From an uncultured Bartonella sp. (GTDB taxonomy: Bacteria > Pseudomonadota > Alphaproteobacteria > Rhizobiales > Rhizobiaceae): a stretch of DNA of 37,685 nt. Location: assembly GCA_946481695.1 (NCBI GenBank), contig CAMLON010000016.1:1-37685 (forward strand), given 5' to 3'. The stretch's first letter is position 1; the number at the start of each line of letters is the position of its first letter. This document shows positions 17,360-26,562 of this stretch, piece by piece. A program made the position numbers and the translations under genes. The notes under the pieces were generated by a model that was not told where the DNA came from, did not search any database, and was given only the letters and a program-made list of their open reading frames with translations.

Positions 17360-18136
17360 TTGTCGAAAGCACACTATCCTGACAGGAAAGCTTTTCTAAA
17401 AATCGGCGAACATGTTATGAATTTTCTGTTTCCGCCGACATGTCCCGGATGTGGTGTTTTTGTTGAAAAAACCGGCACGATATGTCCTGAATGCTGGAAA
17501 CAATTACATTTCATAACCAAGCCCTATTGCCCTGTTATGGGAACGCCTTTCACTTATAATCCAGGAGACGGTTTTTTAAGCGGGGAAGCTATACAATTTC
17601 CACCCCCGTTTGCCCGGGCGCGTTCGGTTGTCGCTCACTTTGGTCTTGCCCGAAGTCTCGTAACACGACTTAAATATGGCGACCGCACCGAACTTGCGCC
17701 ATTCATGGCCGAATGGATGACTATTGCCGGAAAAGAGCTGATCGAAAGTGCCGACATGATTGTGCCGATCCCCCTCCATTACCGCAGGTTTTTAAAACGC
17801 ACTTACAATCAGGCAACCGAACTATCCCGCAATATTGCCAGAAGTACAGGAAAGCCATTGCAACCTTTTGTTCTCAAGCGACAAAAAAATACCCGTCAGC
17901 AAGTGGGTCTACTTAAAAAAGCCCGACAACGAAATATGATCGGGGCTTTTATCGTTCCGGAAAAAGAAAAGGCAAAAATTAAAGACAAGCGTGTTCTGCT
18001 CGTCGATGATGTTTTTACAACCGGTGCAACCGTCCGATCGGCAACGAAAGCGCTTCTAAGAGGCGGCGCAAAAAGCGTTGATGTGCTGACTTTTTCACGC
18101 GTGTTGCCAGACTTGTATGAAGACCCATCCTCTTGA
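17360..18136 (+). CDS. comF: ComF family phosphoribosyltransferase-like protein
   Basis: ComF-type protein, linked in other bacteria to DNA uptake or handling of transformation DNA; its biochemical role is unclear. It has an N-terminal zinc-finger-like CPGCGVF (17 residues) TICPECWKQL segment and a C-terminal phosphoribosyltransferase motif VLLVDDVFTTGATVRSATKA. Between them is VPIPLHYRRFLKRTYNQATE. Start choice: TTG at 17360 has AGGGGTG 6 nt upstream and gives 258 residues; GTG at 17336 or 17351 and ATG at 17417 (MNFLFPPTCPG) are alternatives. It is followed by grxC and DUF1178 on the same strand. Confidence 0.88.
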   Translation: MSKAHYPDRKAFLKIGEHVMNFLFPPTCPGCGVFVEKTGTICPECWKQLHFITKPYCPVMGTPFTYNPGDGFLSGEAIQFPPPFARARSVVAHFGLARSLVTRLKYGDRTELAPFMAEWMTIAGKELIESADMIVPIPLHYRRFLKRTYNQATELSRNIARSTGKPLQPFVLKRQKNTRQQVGLLKKARQRNMIGAFIVPEKEKAKIKDKRVLLVDDVFTTGATVRSATKALLRGGAKSVDVLTFSRVLPDLYEDPSS

Positions 18137-18179
18137 GGAAAAATTGAAAGGCACTTATATAGCGAGAATGGAGAAAAAA

Positions 18180-18437
18180 ATGCCGCATGTAACGATTTAC
18201 ACCCGTCCTCACTGCCCTTATTGCGAAAGTGCCATGGAATTGTTGCAATCAAAAGGCGTTAAGTTTGAAGAAATTGATGGATCTGGTGAAAGACGCGCAG
18301 AAATGGTGAAACGTGCACATGGTCGCAATACATTTCCGCAAATTTTTATTGGCGAAAACCATATCGGCGGTTGCGATGATCTTCACGAGCTTGATGACAG
18401 CGGTAAGCTCGACACACTGCTTTTCGGGAACAAATAA
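18180..18437 (+). CDS. grxC: Glutaredoxin 3
   Basis: Glutathione-dependent dithiol oxidoreductase of 85 residues. The active site CPYC lies in YTRPHCPYCESAMELL (about residues 11-14), the cis-proline in TFPQIFIG and the glutathione-binding GGCDDLHELD follow. The ATG at 18180 has GGAG 6 nt upstream; a frame reaching back to 18117 overlaps comF and adds no family sequence. It shares a TAATG junction with the DUF1178 gene. Confidence 0.95.
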   Translation: MPHVTIYTRPHCPYCESAMELLQSKGVKFEEIDGSGERRAEMVKRAHGRNTFPQIFIGENHIGGCDDLHELDDSGKLDTLLFGNK

Positions 18438-18862
18438 TGATCCGTTTTTCGCTTCATTGTGACAAGGCTCATGAGTTCGATGGCTGGTTCCGCAATAATG
18501 ATGATTTTTTGGAACAAAAAAAATCCAAGCTTATCCGCTGTCCTGTCTGCGATTCAACGTCGATTGAAAAAACTTTGATGGCGCCGGCTGTTGCTACTTC
18601 AAGAGAGCGGGAAAAAGTAGCAATGGGAATGACGAGCGAGCAGAAAAAGATGCTCGATGAAATGCGCAAAATCACCCGAAAAGTCCGCAAAAATGCGGAA
18701 TATGTCGGTGACCGTTTTGCCGAAGAAGCAAGACGCATTCATTTCAAGGAAGTGAAAGAACGCCCCATTTATGGCGAGGCCAGTACAGAAGAGGTCTCTT
18801 CGCTCGTTGATGACGGCATTCCTGTCATGCCGCTTGCAACATTGCCGGAAGATGAAAATTGA
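18437..18862 (+). CDS. DUF1178 family protein
   Basis: Conserved proteobacterial protein of unknown function, 141 residues. The N-terminus MIRFSLHCDKAHEFDGWF and the CPVCDS motif (about residues 36-41) are diagnostic; together with Cys8 they could bind a metal. The middle is charged and probably helical (MTSEQKKMLDEMRKITRKVR). FAEEARRIHFKEVKERPIYGEA is the other conserved block. It starts in the grxC stop codon (TAATG), so the pair is translationally coupled. A perfect hairpin covers its stop codon. Confidence 0.93.
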   Translation: MIRFSLHCDKAHEFDGWFRNNDDFLEQKKSKLIRCPVCDSTSIEKTLMAPAVATSREREKVAMGMTSEQKKMLDEMRKITRKVRKNAEYVGDRFAEEARRIHFKEVKERPIYGEASTEEVSSLVDDGIPVMPLATLPEDEN

Positions 18863-18870
18863 TCTTCCGG
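18845..18870 (+). other. Perfect 9-bp hairpin over the DUF1178 stop codon
   Basis: CCGGAAGAT (18845-18853) and ATCTTCCGG (18862-18870) pair perfectly around an 8-nt loop that contains most of the TGA stop. No T-run follows, so it may be an mRNA 3' end stabiliser or a Rho-dependent end rather than a classical terminator. Confidence 0.55.
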
Positions 18871-18894
18871 AAACATATTATCAAACACTGGCAA

Positions 18895-18925
18895 CTTTTT
18901 AAAAACCGCCCTTTATTTTAGGCGG
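18895..18925 (-). terminator. Rho-independent terminator of ubiG
   Basis: On the minus strand CCGCC (18925-18921) and GGCGG (18910-18906) form a short GC-only stem followed at once by TTTTT and then AAAAAG. The stem starts in the last codons of ubiG, so the stop codon lies in the loop. Short stem, but the order and the U-run fit a terminator. Confidence 0.55.
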
Positions 18926-19659
18926 CGGGCAAGCAGCATATAGTTGACATCCATATTTTTGGATCTGTTCCAGCTATCTTTAAGCGGATTATAGGTGATA
19001 CCCAGTTTGTCTATAACTGTAAGACCGGCTGTATTCAGCTTTTCTGTAATTTCATCAGGAGTCAGAAACTTGTTATAATCGTGTGTCCCTTTAGGTAACC
19101 AACGCAAGACATACTCGGCTCCAATAATCGCAAGGCCCCAACACTTCAAAGTGCGGTTGAGTGTTGCAACAAACATCAGGCCTTGCGGTTTGACCATTTT
19201 AGCACTTTCTGACATGAACAAGTCGACATCCGAAACATGTTCAACCACTTCCATATTCAAAACAACATCGAATTTTTCACCCGCTTTTGCAAGCTCTTCG
19301 GCTGTTGTTGCACGGTAATCGATATTCAAACCGGACTGAGTCGCATGGATTTTTGCAACTTCGATATTCGTCGTCGATGCATCGGCCCCCACAACCTCTG
19401 CCCCCAAACGCGCCATCGGCTCGCATAACAACCCGCCCCCGCAGCCGATATCAAGAAAACGTATCCCCTTGAATGGTTCTGCATCCTTGGGGTCACGATC
19501 AAAAGCTTCACAAACCTTTTCCTTGATATAGGAAAGACGCGCCGGATTGAATTTATGAAGCGGACGGAATTTTCCCTGTGGATTCCACCATTCAGCTGCA
19601 ATACGCGAGAAATGGTCAACTTCGGCCTGATCTATCGTAGTACGGTGGGCTTCTGCCAT
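18913..19659 (-). CDS. ubiG: Ubiquinone biosynthesis O-methyltransferase
   Basis: Carries out both O-methylation steps of ubiquinone synthesis with S-adenosylmethionine. The 248-residue length is usual. Seen are the N-terminal [17 protein letters not shown] signature, [13 protein letters not shown], the SAM motif [20 protein letters not shown] (about residues 68-87), and [23 protein letters not shown] lies 5 nt before the ATG. It is divergent from lysC with a 182-nt shared upstream region and converges on DUF1178. Confidence 0.97.
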   Translation of the reverse strand: MAEAHRTTIDQAEVDHFSRIAAEWWNPQGKFRPLHKFNPARLSYIKEKVCEAFDRDPKDAEPFKGIRFLDIGCGGGLLCEPMARLGAEVVGADASTTNIEVAKIHATQSGLNIDYRATTAEELAKAGEKFDVVLNMEVVEHVSDVDLFMSESAKMVKPQGLMFVATLNRTLKCWGLAIIGAEYVLRWLPKGTHDYNKFLTPDEITEKLNTAGLTVIDKLGITYNPLKDSWNRSKNMDVNYMLLARRLK

Positions 19660-19762
19660 GGGGTCTCTCCTAAAAGATTACGTTTATCAGTTCTGTCTTA
19701 AATGGGGCAAAGTCAAGAGACAAACAAGTAAATATGTCAGTCTTGCTTAAATTCTCAATATT

Positions 19763-19801
19763 GGCTATGTCAGCATAGCCGCCAAGCGCGCAATGCTTGG
19801 C
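19763..19801 (+). promoter_or_regulatory. Two abutting hairpins in the lysC leader
   Basis: GGCTATG (19763-19769) pairs with CATAGCC (19774-19780), loop TCAG. Immediately after, GCCAAGC (19781-19787) pairs with GCTTGGC (19795-19801), loop of 7 nt. The two stems touch with no base between them and end 40 nt before the lysC ATG. There is no U-run. They could be an attenuator or leader RNA structure; too small for the known lysine riboswitch. Confidence 0.5.
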
Positions 19802-19841
19802 TTCAGAACAATTTCAAAATTTAGAGGCGAGAGTTGTTTAA

Positions 19842-21095
19842 ATGGCGCGCATAGTAATGAAATTCGGTGGGACTTCAGTCGCCAATATCGAGCGTATCAA
19901 AAATGTTGCGCGTCACGTCAAACGTGAAGTTGATGCTGGCAATGAAGTTGCTGTCGTAGTTTCGGCAATGGCCGGTAAAACCAACGAACTCGTCGGCTGG
20001 ACACGTGAAGCTTCGCCAATGCATGATGCACGAGAATATGATGTGGTCGTTGCTTCGGGTGAACAGGTAACAGCCGGACTTTTAGCTATCACCCTGCAAT
20101 CCATGGGAATCAATGCGCGTTCATGGCTCGGTTGGCAAATTCCGATCGAGACAGACAATGCCCACGGTGCTGCGCGCATTACAAAAATCGACGGTTCGCA
20201 ATTAATCCAGCGTTTTAAAGACGGGCAGGTTGCCGTCATTGCCGGTTTTCAGGGCATTGGACCGGATAAACGTATTACGACACTCGGCCGCGGTGGTTCC
20301 GATACCAGTGCGGTTGCTGTTGCTGCAGCAGTCAAAGCTGACAGATGCGATATTTATACCGATGTTGACGGCGTCTACACAACAGACCCGCGAATTGACC
20401 CCAAGGCACGTCGTCTGCCAAAAGTGGCATTCGAGGAAATGCTGGAGATGGCTTCCCTTGGTGCAAAAGTTTTGCAGGTGCGTTCTGTAGAACTTGCTAT
20501 GGTTCACAAGGTACGCACATTTGTGCGTTCAAGTTTCGAGGATCCCGATGCTCCGGGCATGGGCGACCCTATCAATCCACCCGGAACACTCATTTGCGAC
20601 GAGGATGAAATCGTGGAACAACAAGTTGTCACAGGCATTGCTTTTGCCAAAGAAGAGGCACAAATTTCTTTACGCCGTTTGGCCGATCGACCGGGAATTT
20701 CTGCAGCAATATTCGGCCCACTTGCCGAAGAACATGTCAATGTCGATATGATCGTGCAGAATATATCGGAAGATGGTTCCAAAACCGATATGACATTCAC
20801 TGTTCCGGCAACAGATATAGAAAAAGCCGTTGCAACGCTTGAAGCCAACAAAAAAGAAATCGGCTTTGATGTTATCCAGTCGGAAACCGACCTCGCAAAA
20901 GTTTCGATTATCGGCATAGGCATGCGCAGCCATGCGGGTGTTGCAGCCACTGCTTTCAAGGCGCTGGCAGAAAAAGGCATCAATATCCGTGCGATCACAA
21001 CTTCTGAAATCAAGATTTCAATTTTGATCGATAATGCCTATACCGAATTGGCTGTAAGAACACTACATACCGTCTACGGCTTGGATAAAGGTTGA
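19842..21095 (+). CDS. lysC: Aspartate kinase
   Basis: First enzyme of the aspartate pathway to lysine, threonine, methionine and diaminopimelate. The 417-residue protein begins with the kinase motif VMKFGGTSVANIERI, has GFQGIGPDKRITTLGRGGSD (about residues 134-153) and DVDGVYTTDPRI, and ends in two ACT domains. The ACT domains include GISAAIFGPLAEEHVNVDMI and KVSIIGIGMRSHAGVAATAF, so feedback control by lysine and/or threonine is expected. AGAGGCGAG lies upstream of the ATG. The gene precedes ptsP on the same strand with a 103-nt gap, and its leader carries two adjacent hairpins. Confidence 0.97.
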   Translation: MARIVMKFGGTSVANIERIKNVARHVKREVDAGNEVAVVVSAMAGKTNELVGWTREASPMHDAREYDVVVASGEQVTAGLLAITLQSMGINARSWLGWQIPIETDNAHGAARITKIDGSQLIQRFKDGQVAVIAGFQGIGPDKRITTLGRGGSDTSAVAVAAAVKADRCDIYTDVDGVYTTDPRIDPKARRLPKVAFEEMLEMASLGAKVLQVRSVELAMVHKVRTFVRSSFEDPDAPGMGDPINPPGTLICDEDEIVEQQVVTGIAFAKEEAQISLRRLADRPGISAAIFGPLAEEHVNVDMIVQNISEDGSKTDMTFTVPATDIEKAVATLEANKKEIGFDVIQSETDLAKVSIIGIGMRSHAGVAATAFKALAEKGINIRAITTSEIKISILIDNAYTELAVRTLHTVYGLDKG

Positions 21096-21198
21096 GGTAT
21101 AAACATCCGGTTTTATCTCGGGAAAAATAAAAAGCGGGTTGACCTTTTAAAAGCATGAGCATGAGACTTAACTATCATAATGGGAGATATGATAAATT

Positions 21199-23466
21199 AT
21201 GCGGGAGACCCATGTAGGCCCCAAAGTTATTCTGAAGCGACTACGCGAGTTTATGGCGCGCGCCATGGACTCACAAGAACGACTTGACCTCATCGTCCGT
21301 GAAATTGCTCGCAATATGGATGCGGAGGTCTGCTCCTTTTATGTTTTGCGTTCCGACAATATGTTGGAACTTTACGCTACTGAGGGTCTCAATCCGGAAG
21401 CTGTGCACTTGTCCGAGTTACGGCTGGGGCAAGGTCTTGTCGGAACGATTGCTGCCACAGCCCGCCCGCTCAATCTGACTGACGCCAGAAAACATCCTGC
21501 CTTCACCTATCTTCCCGAAACAGGTGAAGAGATCTATTCTTCATTCCTTGGTGTTCCTATCTTACGCGCCGGTCGCACTCTGGGGGTTCTTGTTGTCCAG
21601 AACCGCAACAAACGCGGTTATAGCGACGAGGAGGTCGAAGCACTCGAGACGGTTGCCATGGTTCTTGCAGAAATGGTTGCTGCAGGTGATCTGCCACGAC
21701 TTACGCGCCCCAATGTCGATGTTGACATGCGCCGCCCGTTCACACTTGTCGGCCAATCACTTAATGAAGGCATCGGCCTCGGCCATATTGTTCTTCATGA
21801 ACCGCGCCTTGTCGTGACCAATCTTTTCAATGAGAATAGCGGAGCCGAAACAGAAAAGCTGACGAAAGCAATCAATTCGTTACGTCTTTCAATCGACGAT
21901 ATGCTTTCGAGAAGCGATGTTGCAAGCGAAGGCGAACATCGTGAAATTCTTGAAACCTATCGTATGTTTGCCAATGATCGCGGTTGGATAAGAAGGCTTG
22001 AAGAGGCTATCAAAAATGGTTTGACGGCCGAGGCCGCTGTTGAAAAAGTACAAAGTGATACGCGCGCACGCATGGTTCATTTGACGGATCCCTACTTGCG
22101 CGAGCGGCTTTCGGATTTTGACGATCTTGCCAATCGCTTGCTTTACCAGCTAATGGGGCGCACGAGAGAAACCATCAATGCCGATTTGCCCACCGATTCA
22201 ATTATTGTGGCTCGCTCTATGGGAGCAGCCGAATTGTTGGACTATCCGCGCGAACGGGTCCGCGGTCTCGTCTTGGAAGATGGGGCATCGACAAGCCATG
22301 TTGCTATTGTGGCGCGGGCTATGTCTATACCTGTTGTGGGACAGGTGAAAGGTGCGGTATCCTTATCCGAAAACGGTGATCCGCTGATCATTGATGGCGA
22401 TGACGGCAAGGTTTATCTGCGCCCTGTACCGGATGTTGAAAGTGCTTTCGTTGAAAAAGCCAGATTTCGCGCTCGTAAACAAAAACTCTATCGCGATTTG
22501 CGGGATGTACCGGCCGATACCAAAGATGGCCGCCACATTACCTTACTTATCAATGCGGGTCTTCTTGTCGATCTACCGCAACTTGATGAATCGGGCGCAG
22601 AAGGCATCGGCCTCTTCCGCACTGAATTGCAGTTTATGATTGCCTCGACATTTCCGCGCGCCCATGAGCAGGAAAAACTTTATCGCAATGTCTATAAGGA
22701 AATCGGTGACAAGCCTGTCACTTTCCGGACGCTCGATATTGGTGGTGACAAGGTGTTGCCTTATTTCCGCAGCAAGGGCAAAGAGGAAAACCCTGCCCTT
22801 GGCTGGCGTGCTATCCGCCTTACGCTTGACAAACCGGCATTGATGAGAACGCAATTGCGTGCACTCCTCAAAGCTTCCGGTGGGCGGGAACTGCGCGTCA
22901 TGTTGCCAATGGTGACAGAGGTCGGTGAAATATACCACACGCGTAAGCTTATCGATCGCGAGGTGGCCTATCTTACGCGGTTCGGTTACCTTATGCCAAC
23001 GCGGTTGAAATTGGGAGCAATGGTCGAAGTACCTGCTCTCTTGTTCCAGCTCGACGAACTCATGCAAGTTGTAGACTTCGTCTCAGTTGGTTCCAATGAT
23101 CTGTTTCAATTCATGATGGCGATAGACCGTGGCAATTCGGAAATTGCTCATCGTTTTGACCAGCTCTCGACACCGTTTCTGCGTGCGCTACGTAAAATCA
23201 TCGAGGCTGGTGAACGCAATAACACACCGGTAACTTTATGCGGCGAAATGGCCGGTAAACCATTACTGGCCTTGGCACTTTTGGGCCTTGGTTTCACCCG
23301 CATTTCCATGACACCATCCGCTATCGGGCCCATCAAGGCCATGTTGCTCAGACTTGATATCGGTGATTTGCAAAAAGCGATGCTTGCCGAACTTGATAAA
23401 ACCACAATCGTAACGTTGCGGCACTGGCTCATGAAATATGCCGAAACAAACAATATCGCATTGTAG
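21199..23466 (+). CDS. ptsP: Phosphoenolpyruvate-protein phosphotransferase, nitrogen PTS enzyme I
   Basis: EI-Ntr, which takes phosphate from PEP and passes it to NPr and EIIA-Ntr in a regulatory phosphorelay. The 755-residue protein has an N-terminal GAF domain (about residues 20-160) that in this family senses glutamine, then the PtsI phospho-His domain with GASTSHVAIVARAMSIP (about residue 370), then the PEP-binding barrel. The barrel shows GIGLFRTELQFM, FRTLDIGGDKVLPYF, VGSNDLFQFMMAIDRGN and VTLCGEMAGKP. The start has GGGAG about 12 nt upstream. It follows lysC, as commonly seen in rhizobia; prfA, expected next in relatives by my recollection, is missing here. Confidence 0.97.
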   Translation: MRETHVGPKVILKRLREFMARAMDSQERLDLIVREIARNMDAEVCSFYVLRSDNMLELYATEGLNPEAVHLSELRLGQGLVGTIAATARPLNLTDARKHPAFTYLPETGEEIYSSFLGVPILRAGRTLGVLVVQNRNKRGYSDEEVEALETVAMVLAEMVAAGDLPRLTRPNVDVDMRRPFTLVGQSLNEGIGLGHIVLHEPRLVVTNLFNENSGAETEKLTKAINSLRLSIDDMLSRSDVASEGEHREILETYRMFANDRGWIRRLEEAIKNGLTAEAAVEKVQSDTRARMVHLTDPYLRERLSDFDDLANRLLYQLMGRTRETINADLPTDSIIVARSMGAAELLDYPRERVRGLVLEDGASTSHVAIVARAMSIPVVGQVKGAVSLSENGDPLIIDGDDGKVYLRPVPDVESAFVEKARFRARKQKLYRDLRDVPADTKDGRHITLLINAGLLVDLPQLDESGAEGIGLFRTELQFMIASTFPRAHEQEKLYRNVYKEIGDKPVTFRTLDIGGDKVLPYFRSKGKEENPALGWRAIRLTLDKPALMRTQLRALLKASGGRELRVMLPMVTEVGEIYHTRKLIDREVAYLTRFGYLMPTRLKLGAMVEVPALLFQLDELMQVVDFVSVGSNDLFQFMMAIDRGNSEIAHRFDQLSTPFLRALRKIIEAGERNNTPVTLCGEMAGKPLLALALLGLGFTRISMTPSAIGPIKAMLLRLDIGDLQKAMLAELDKTTIVTLRHWLMKYAETNNIAL

Positions 23467-23469
23467 CAC

Positions 23470-23504
23470 CCGTTATAGATATCTGATATCTGCCCAACGG
23501 TTTT
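23470..23504 (+). terminator. Candidate terminator after ptsP
   Basis: CCGTT (23470-23474) pairs with AACGG (23496-23500), enclosing a second stem AGATAT/ATATCT, and TTTT follows directly. Stem and U-run are modest, but the position 4 nt after the ptsP stop fits. Confidence 0.45.
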
Positions 23505-23904
23505 GATCTAAAACTACTCTATACGGTACTTATGTCCGTTTTTGCACTTTCGAATAGTCGTTATTCTTCGAAAGGTGGAGAAGCCCTGCCCTACCTGATC
23601 TATTCCCATGCAAAAGTGCGCTTTCGTCATCACATTACAAGGCATCAACACATGGCTTCGCAACGGAACACTTTCAAAACAGAATAAAAGCAAGCCTTGC
23701 GACAATTTATGAAAAGGATTTAATCATTCCGTTGCCAAGGCTTCAGACAATTTAGACTTTTGCGGACAATCCTAAAAAAATGAAAATATGACGAACAGTG
23801 CTTGAACGGCCTATGTTTTCATTTCTTGAAAATTTTTGAGCTCGCCACGTCGCAAAGTGCAAGACCGCTTTATGCCTGACAATCACTTGCTTCCATTTTA
23901 AGGA
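23505..23904. other. Noncoding stretch between ptsP and the permease
   Basis: About 400 bases between the convergent ptsP and permease genes. No gene, RNA or clear repeat was recognised. It is the place where prfA-prmC would be expected from the gene order I recall in Brucella. Confidence 0.4.
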
Positions 23905-25287
23905 TTATTTCAATTTGGCATGTTTGGCTTCATTACCTGTCCGCTTCATAATGAAATAGCAGACCAACATTAACAGGATCCATATGATACCAACGACGAG
24001 TGCAGGTGCTGTGTCTTCAAAAAATCCCAGAAGCACAATGATAAATATCATGAAAAGGATCGCAACAAGCGGACCAACCGGCCAAAACGGAATTTGATAA
24101 CGCAAGTTCTTCTGTTCGGCTTTTGACATTCTAAGCCGCATGCAAACTTGTGAAAGCAAAATCATCAGCCAGACAAAGACGGTAGCAAATGTTGCCATAG
24201 CAGCAATCAGGAAAAACAGCTTGTCATGGATAAAATAATTAAGCGCCACACCAATAACGAGGACGCAAAACATTGCCAGAACAGATAATACCGGAATTCC
24301 GTTTTTGGAAACAAAATTAAGTTTTTTAGGGGCGTGACCATCTTCGGCAAGGCCGTGCAACATGCGGCCTGCTCCATATAAGTCACTATTAATTGCAGAA
24401 ATCGCCGCCGTGATCACAACAATATTGAGAATATTGGCTGCATATTTGATGCCGAGACTTTCAAAAATCGTTACAAACGGGCTACCCTCAAGGCCTATTT
24501 TATTCCAAGGATAAAGCGACATTAAAATAGCAAGGGTTGCGACATAGAAAAACAATATCCGGAACGGAATGGCATTGATTGCCTTTGGAATATTATGATC
24601 GGCATCTTTAACCTCGACCGCCATAAGGCCAATAATTTCAATTCCGCCAAAAGCGAAAACGACCACGCTGAAAGAAGCGATGAAGCCTCCCCAACCATTC
24701 GGCATGAAACCGCCATTGCTCCAAAGATTATGAATGCCGGTTGCTTCATGTGTTGCTGTTCCGAAGCCGAATAACATAATTCCGAAACCGGCGATAATCA
24801 TGGCGATGATCGCTGCGATTTTTACCACCGAAAGCCAGAATTCCATCTCGCCATAAATTTTGACAGCAGTCAGATTCAGTCCTGTTATGACGAGCGTAAT
24901 GCCAAGCGTCCATAACCACGGCGAAACTTCAGGAAACCAGAACCCCATATAAGTTGCAAAAGCGGTGATGTCGGCAAGACAAACAAGCACCATTTCAAAC
25001 ACATAAGTCCAGCCGGTAAGAAAACCGGAAAACGGACTCATATAATTGGAGGCATAGCGGCCGAATGAACCGGGAAGTGGATTATGAAGCACCATTTCGC
25101 CCAATGCACGCATGACCATAAAAGCCATAACACCTGAAATGCAATAAGCGAGAAGTACACTGGGGCCTGCCACTTTGATAGCTCCGGCCGAACCATAAAA
25201 TAATCCCGTACCGATTGCAGAACCTAGGGCTATAAAAAATACGTGCCGCTTATTCAGACCTTGTTTTAATGAACTGTTCTGCATCAT
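23905..25287 (-). CDS. proY: Amino acid permease, ProY-like
   Basis: Inner-membrane amino acid:proton symporter of the APC superfamily (AAT family). The 460-residue protein has about 12 hydrophobic segments and follows E. coli ProY closely in the segments I remember. Examples are [66 protein letters not shown] and [20 protein letters not shown]. ProY is described as a cryptic proline transporter, so the exact substrate (proline, histidine or an aromatic amino acid) is inferred. GGAGAGA precedes the ATG. It stands alone and is divergent from the phosphatase operon. Confidence 0.85.
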   Translation of the reverse strand: MMQNSSLKQGLNKRHVFFIALGSAIGTGLFYGSAGAIKVAGPSVLLAYCISGVMAFMVMRALGEMVLHNPLPGSFGRYASNYMSPFSGFLTGWTYVFEMVLVCLADITAFATYMGFWFPEVSPWLWTLGITLVITGLNLTAVKIYGEMEFWLSVVKIAAIIAMIIAGFGIMLFGFGTATHEATGIHNLWSNGGFMPNGWGGFIASFSVVVFAFGGIEIIGLMAVEVKDADHNIPKAINAIPFRILFFYVATLAILMSLYPWNKIGLEGSPFVTIFESLGIKYAANILNIVVITAAISAINSDLYGAGRMLHGLAEDGHAPKKLNFVSKNGIPVLSVLAMFCVLVIGVALNYFIHDKLFFLIAAMATFATVFVWLMILLSQVCMRLRMSKAEQKNLRYQIPFWPVGPLVAILFMIFIIVLLGFFEDTAPALVVGIIWILLMLVCYFIMKRTGNEAKHAKLK

Positions 25288-25752
25288 CTATCTCTCCGCC
25301 GCAACAACCCGAATGTGTTAGAGAAATCACTATAGAGATTCAAGGAAGAAAGATGATATTGATACAATGCTAACAAGTTAATCGAACAACGCCCATAAAA
25401 GATATCCTTTTTGGCGATCAATCTACGAAGTTTTCGAGATATGTGAAATCCATTTGTAAAGAATTAGGCTTCTCACCGGTTGCTTCATGAATGAGAGACA
25501 ACCGTTTTTACTGAAAAATTACACGCCTTTGTTCCTTTGCATTTTAAAATTTTAAAAACACGTCACAGAAATGAGTGGGAATATCCCTCCGCTGACGTTT
25601 TATCGAAAAACAAGCATTTACGTCCTAACCAAAATTAATGGGTTCCCGAATTAAGGACCCGTTTGCTTAATTTCAATTCAAAGTTTGTTTCTTCCGTTCA
25701 GGTTACTGTCAGTTTTAGCATTTAGATGAGGGATCAAACAAGGAATCCACGA
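25288..25752. promoter_or_regulatory. Divergent region with inverted repeat before the phosphatase-eptA operon
   Basis: 465 bases without a gene. AATTAAG (25649-25655) and CTTAATT (25666-25672) form a perfect 7-bp inverted repeat with a 10-nt spacer about 80 bp before the operon start. CTTAA half-sites are also the core of the PmrA box in enteric bacteria, so this could be the site of the response regulator encoded in the operon. TTTTAAAA occurs twice in tandem at 25542-25557. Start and binding sites are inference. Confidence 0.4.
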
Positions 25753-26559
25753 ATGCGCAAAACTAGAAAACTCACTATTGCTGTTCTTGGTTGTGCGACA
25801 TTGTTTTGCAGCGGCTATTATATGGGTGGCGGAGGTTACCTTAACCGCTATGGCGAACAACGTATGGTGCTCAACATCACACCGCCGCCAGTTGGTAGCG
25901 CTGAACAACAACGTGACGAAAAAGTTTTTTTGAAAACCCGCGCGTATAAAGACAGTGCGCGTTGGAAACAGGCAATAAACGACGCTAACGCGACACAAAC
26001 GGAGCTTATTCAAAGTTTCGGGTGTGCAACGGGATATCAGTTAGAGCCCAAAGATATGCCGAATTTTGTCAAGCTCTTTACGACAATTAATGACGACGTA
26101 GAGAGATTAACACGCAAATCCAAGAAAGAATTCAAAGTCCCTCGTCCTTATATCGCTTATGGCGGTGCTTCTTGTAAGACGTCGGCAGGATATGATTATC
26201 CGTCCGGTCACGCTATGCAAGGTTGGACCTTAGCACGTTTACTGGTTGAATTTTTCCCCGAACGTCGTGCGGCAATTTTTGCACATGCACGCAGTTTTGC
26301 TGAAAGCCGGGTGATTTGCGGTGTTCACAGCGTCAGCGCTGTCGAAGTTGACGAAGATTATTCCGAAAAACTCGTTAACCGCTTGAAAAAGCTACCGGCT
26401 TTTCAAGATGATCTATCAAACGCAAGAAGTGAAATGGGAAAACTGGAAAAACGGCCTGATGTCAACGCGAAATGCGAAAAATTTCCTGCCGAATACGTCA
26501 AACCATTTTCTATCAGAATGTCTTTATCCCGGAACTATTCCGCTAATGTTGTGAGGTAA
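25753..26559 (+). CDS. Class A non-specific acid phosphatase-like protein (PAP2 family), catalytic Asp missing
   Basis: Exported protein of the PhoN/PhoC class A acid phosphatase family within PAP2. The ATG at 25753 has AAGGA 8 nt upstream; the earlier ATG at 25726 has none. It gives 268 residues with a signal peptide in the first ~25. The family signature KX6RP is KKEFKVPRP, PSGH is present in YDYPSGHAMQGW, and SRX5H is SRVICGVH. The Asp expected three residues after this His plus one (HX3D) is Ala: HSVSAVEV, codon GCT. SAEQQRDE and FFPERRAAIFAHARSFAESR are typical class A text. It leads a tight operon with eptA and a two-component system, which suggests an envelope phosphate substrate rather than general scavenging. 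Activity is uncertain because of the substitution. Confidence 0.87.
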   Translation: MRKTRKLTIAVLGCATLFCSGYYMGGGGYLNRYGEQRMVLNITPPPVGSAEQQRDEKVFLKTRAYKDSARWKQAINDANATQTELIQSFGCATGYQLEPKDMPNFVKLFTTINDDVERLTRKSKKEFKVPRPYIAYGGASCKTSAGYDYPSGHAMQGWTLARLLVEFFPERRAAIFAHARSFAESRVICGVHSVSAVEVDEDYSEKLVNRLKKLPAFQDDLSNARSEMGKLEKRPDVNAKCEKFPAEYVKPFSIRMSLSRNYSANVVR

Positions 26560-26562
26560 ACT

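Noticed and set aside
18117..18179. Extended grxC N-terminus
   Set aside because: It overlaps comF and lies upstream of the GGAG site that serves the ATG at 18180.
25753..25830. Lipoprotein signal in the acid phosphatase (VLGC)
   Set aside because: The hydrophobic stretch before the Cys is too short and Leu at -2 is unusual; an ordinary signal peptide is more likely.
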